A stretch of DNA of 58,425 nucleotides from assembly GCA_023954075.1 (NCBI GenBank), contig JAMLIV010000021.1, forward strand, positions 1-58,425, given 5' to 3'. Below the pieces are notes generated by a model. That model made no database searches and was not told where the DNA came from. It saw only the letters and a program-made list of their open reading frames with translations. This document shows, in pieces, positions 56,490 to 58,425 of this stretch (the stretch's first letter is position 1; every line of letters starts with the position of its first letter). This stretch comes from Lysobacteraceae bacterium. Lineage in GTDB: Bacteria > Pseudomonadota > Gammaproteobacteria > Xanthomonadales > Xanthomonadaceae. Made by a program: the position numbers and the translations under genes.

Positions 56490-56786
56490 TCAGGGCTTGG
56501 CCATCACGTCAATCGACTGGCCCTGGGCCAGCTTGACGTACGCCTTGCGCCAGTCGCCACGGCGACCTGCGCGGAATCGGAAGGTCTTGCGCTTGCCCTT
56601 CACGGTCAGAAGGTTGACATCCTCAACCTTGACTTCGAACAGCGTTTCGACCGCTGCCTTCACGTCGGCCTTGGTCGCCTCCCGCGAAACCTCGAACACG
56701 TACTGGTTCGACTGTTCCTGCAGGCGCGCGGCCTTCTCGGAAACGTGCGGCATACGCAGCACGCCCAGAATCTTTTCGCTGCTCAT
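56490..56786 (-). CDS. rplW: 50S ribosomal protein L23
   Basis: 98 residues. The ATG at 56786 ([39 protein letters not shown]) overlaps the rplD stop (ATGA), and GGAG in the last rplD codons lies eight bases before it. Docking site for trigger factor and SRP. Confidence 0.97.
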   Translation of the reverse strand: MSSEKILGVLRMPHVSEKAARLQEQSNQYVFEVSREATKADVKAAVETLFEVKVEDVNLLTVKGKRKTFRFRAGRRGDWRKAYVKLAQGQSIDVMAKP

Positions 56787-57385
56787 GCCAGCCACTCCTC
56801 GATCTTCTTGAGCGCATCGACCGTGATGACGACCGACCTGGCACCGACCAGGACCACCGGATCGAGCCCCTGCACGTCGCGCACTTCCACATAGGGAAGA
56901 TTGCGTGCCGCCAGGTACAGCGCCTCGTTCGCGTCCTCGGTGACGATCAGCGGACGGTTGACGTCCAGCTCGCCGAGCTTGGCGACCAGGGCGCGGGTCT
57001 TGGGTTCATCGACCGTGATCGACTGCACCACCTTGACCCGATCCTGGCGCAGCAGCTCGGAAAGGATCGAGCTCATCGCACCGCGGTACATCTTGCGGTT
57101 GACCTTCTGCGCGAAGCTGCGCGGCTCGGCCGCGAAGGCGCGTCCACCGCCGACGAAGATCGGCGCGCGGTAGTCACCGTGGCGAGCACCGCCGCCCTTC
57201 TGCTTCTTGAACTTCTTGGTGGTACCGGAAAGCTCAGAGCGCGAGAGCTGCGCCTTGGTTCCGGCCCGACCGGCGTTGCGATACGCCACGACGACCTGGT
57301 GCACGAGATCCTCGCGGAATTCGCGCCCGAAGATCGCCTCGGATACCGCCAGCTTTTCGCCGCTACCGACGACTGCGAGTTCCAT
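56783..57385 (-). CDS. rplD: 50S ribosomal protein L4
   Basis: 200 residues, [73 protein letters not shown]. In E. coli L4 autoregulates the S10 operon by attenuation and translation. Confidence 0.98.
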   Translation of the reverse strand: MELAVVGSGEKLAVSEAIFGREFREDLVHQVVVAYRNAGRAGTKAQLSRSELSGTTKKFKKQKGGGARHGDYRAPIFVGGGRAFAAEPRSFAQKVNRKMYRGAMSSILSELLRQDRVKVVQSITVDEPKTRALVAKLGELDVNRPLIVTEDANEALYLAARNLPYVEVRDVQGLDPVVLVGARSVVITVDALKKIEEWLA

Positions 57386-57396
57386 GTTCTCTCTCC

Positions 57397-58029
57397 TTAA
57401 CCTTTCGCCGCCGGGCGCACGATCACGTTGCCGCCAGGGGCACCGGGGATCGCGCCGCGAATCGCAATCAGGCCGCGCTCCGCATCCACCCTCATCACCT
57501 GGAGGTTCTGGGTGGTCTGCGTTTCCGCGCCCATGTGACCGGCCATCTTCTTGCCGGGATAGACGCGACCCGGGGTCTGGCGTTGGCCCAGCGAGCCGGG
57601 CGAGCGGTGCGACAGCGAGTTGCCGTGCGTCGCGTCGCCCATCGAGAAGTTCCAGCGCTTGATCGTGCCCTGGAAGCCCTTGCCCTTGGTGGTGCCCTGC
57701 ACGTCCACGATCTGCCCGACGGCGAAGATGTCGGCGCGGATCTCGCCACCCACTTCATAACCGTCCAGCGCCGCGACGCGGAACTCCCACAGCCCGCGAC
57801 CCGCCTCGACCTTCGCCTTGGCGTAGTGCCCGGCGAGCGGCTTGGTGACGAGTGCGGCGCGTTTTTCGCCAGCGGTGACCTGCACGGCCTGGTAGCCGTC
57901 AGCGTCCTGCGTCTTGATCTGGACGATGCGGTTGGGCGTCGCCTCGATCAGGGTGACCGGAACGGACTCGCCGTTCTCGGTGAAGATTCGACTCATGCCG
58001 CACTTGCGGCCAACAATCCCGATGCTCAT
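57397..58029 (-). CDS. rplC: 50S ribosomal protein L3
   Basis: 210 residues, [40 protein letters not shown] ... [52 protein letters not shown]. Contains the glutamine that is methylated in E. coli (GQRQTPG region). Confidence 0.98.
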   Translation of the reverse strand: MSIGIVGRKCGMSRIFTENGESVPVTLIEATPNRIVQIKTQDADGYQAVQVTAGEKRAALVTKPLAGHYAKAKVEAGRGLWEFRVAALDGYEVGGEIRADIFAVGQIVDVQGTTKGKGFQGTIKRWNFSMGDATHGNSLSHRSPGSLGQRQTPGRVYPGKKMAGHMGAETQTTQNLQVMRVDAERGLIAIRGAIPGAPGGNVIVRPAAKG

Positions 58030-58039
58030 GGTGCCTGCC

Positions 58040-58351
<312 letters not shown>

Positions 58352-58425
58352 GGCCTTTCCTTGAATACCTTAAAAGAACGTCGGGGACGGGAGCGTGTGT
58401 CCCGCCCCCCGTTGCCTGTCTGATT

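Overview
The window is chromosomal DNA of a high-GC gammaproteobacterium, very probably order Xanthomonadales (Lysobacterales). The best evidence is the arginine cluster: an acetylornithine carbamoyltransferase, argG, an acetylcitrulline deacetylase and a fused acetylglutamate synthase/kinase, followed by argC, argH and proB. That pathway is established for Xanthomonas and relatives. A GTAG-headed palindromic repeat family like the REP elements of Stenotrophomonas supports the placement. No tRNA, rRNA, CRISPR array, integrase, transposase or phage gene was seen.

Layout. 1-1736: end of a type IV pilus operon (pilC partial, pilD). 1737-4297: repeats, then an overlapping four-gene operon (DUF2249 protein, heme-copper-oxidase-like membrane protein, CPGC redoxin, small DUF6522-like protein), which is the least understood locus. 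4477-5787: secreted M28 aminopeptidase. 5969-14582 (minus): argF'-argG-argE'-argB(NAGS/K)-argC-argH-proB, preceded by a terminator-like hairpin and a possible Arg/Pro-rich leader ORF suggesting attenuation. 14846-22163: small exported protein, cysS, sufE, relA, and a secreted protein with InlB-B-like repeats. 22585-30541: hrpA, dps, gdhA, recQ. 30603-36563 (minus): maf-rng-yhdP. 36688-44420: truncated haemoglobin behind an FNR/Dnr-like site, an M13 lipoprotein peptidase, a PhnD-like binding protein paired with a GGDEF-EAL membrane protein, trmJ, suhB. 44550-58351 (minus): the S10, spc and alpha ribosomal protein operons from rpsJ to rplQ, including secY and rpoA but without rpmJ.

The cross-cutting theme is dispersed palindromic repeats. 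GTAG palindromes fill the spacers after pilD, around argE'/argG and after relA, and a 75-bp double copy is translated in frame inside hrpA. A second palindromic unit is also read in frame in hrpA and has a relative inside pilD. A third family, inverted arrays of GGGATTC-like heptads, sits in the argF'-argG, rplR-rpsE and rpsN-rpsH spacers, and the first of these has become the N-terminus of ArgG.

All assignments come from reading motifs, gene order and translations. No database search or alignment program was used.
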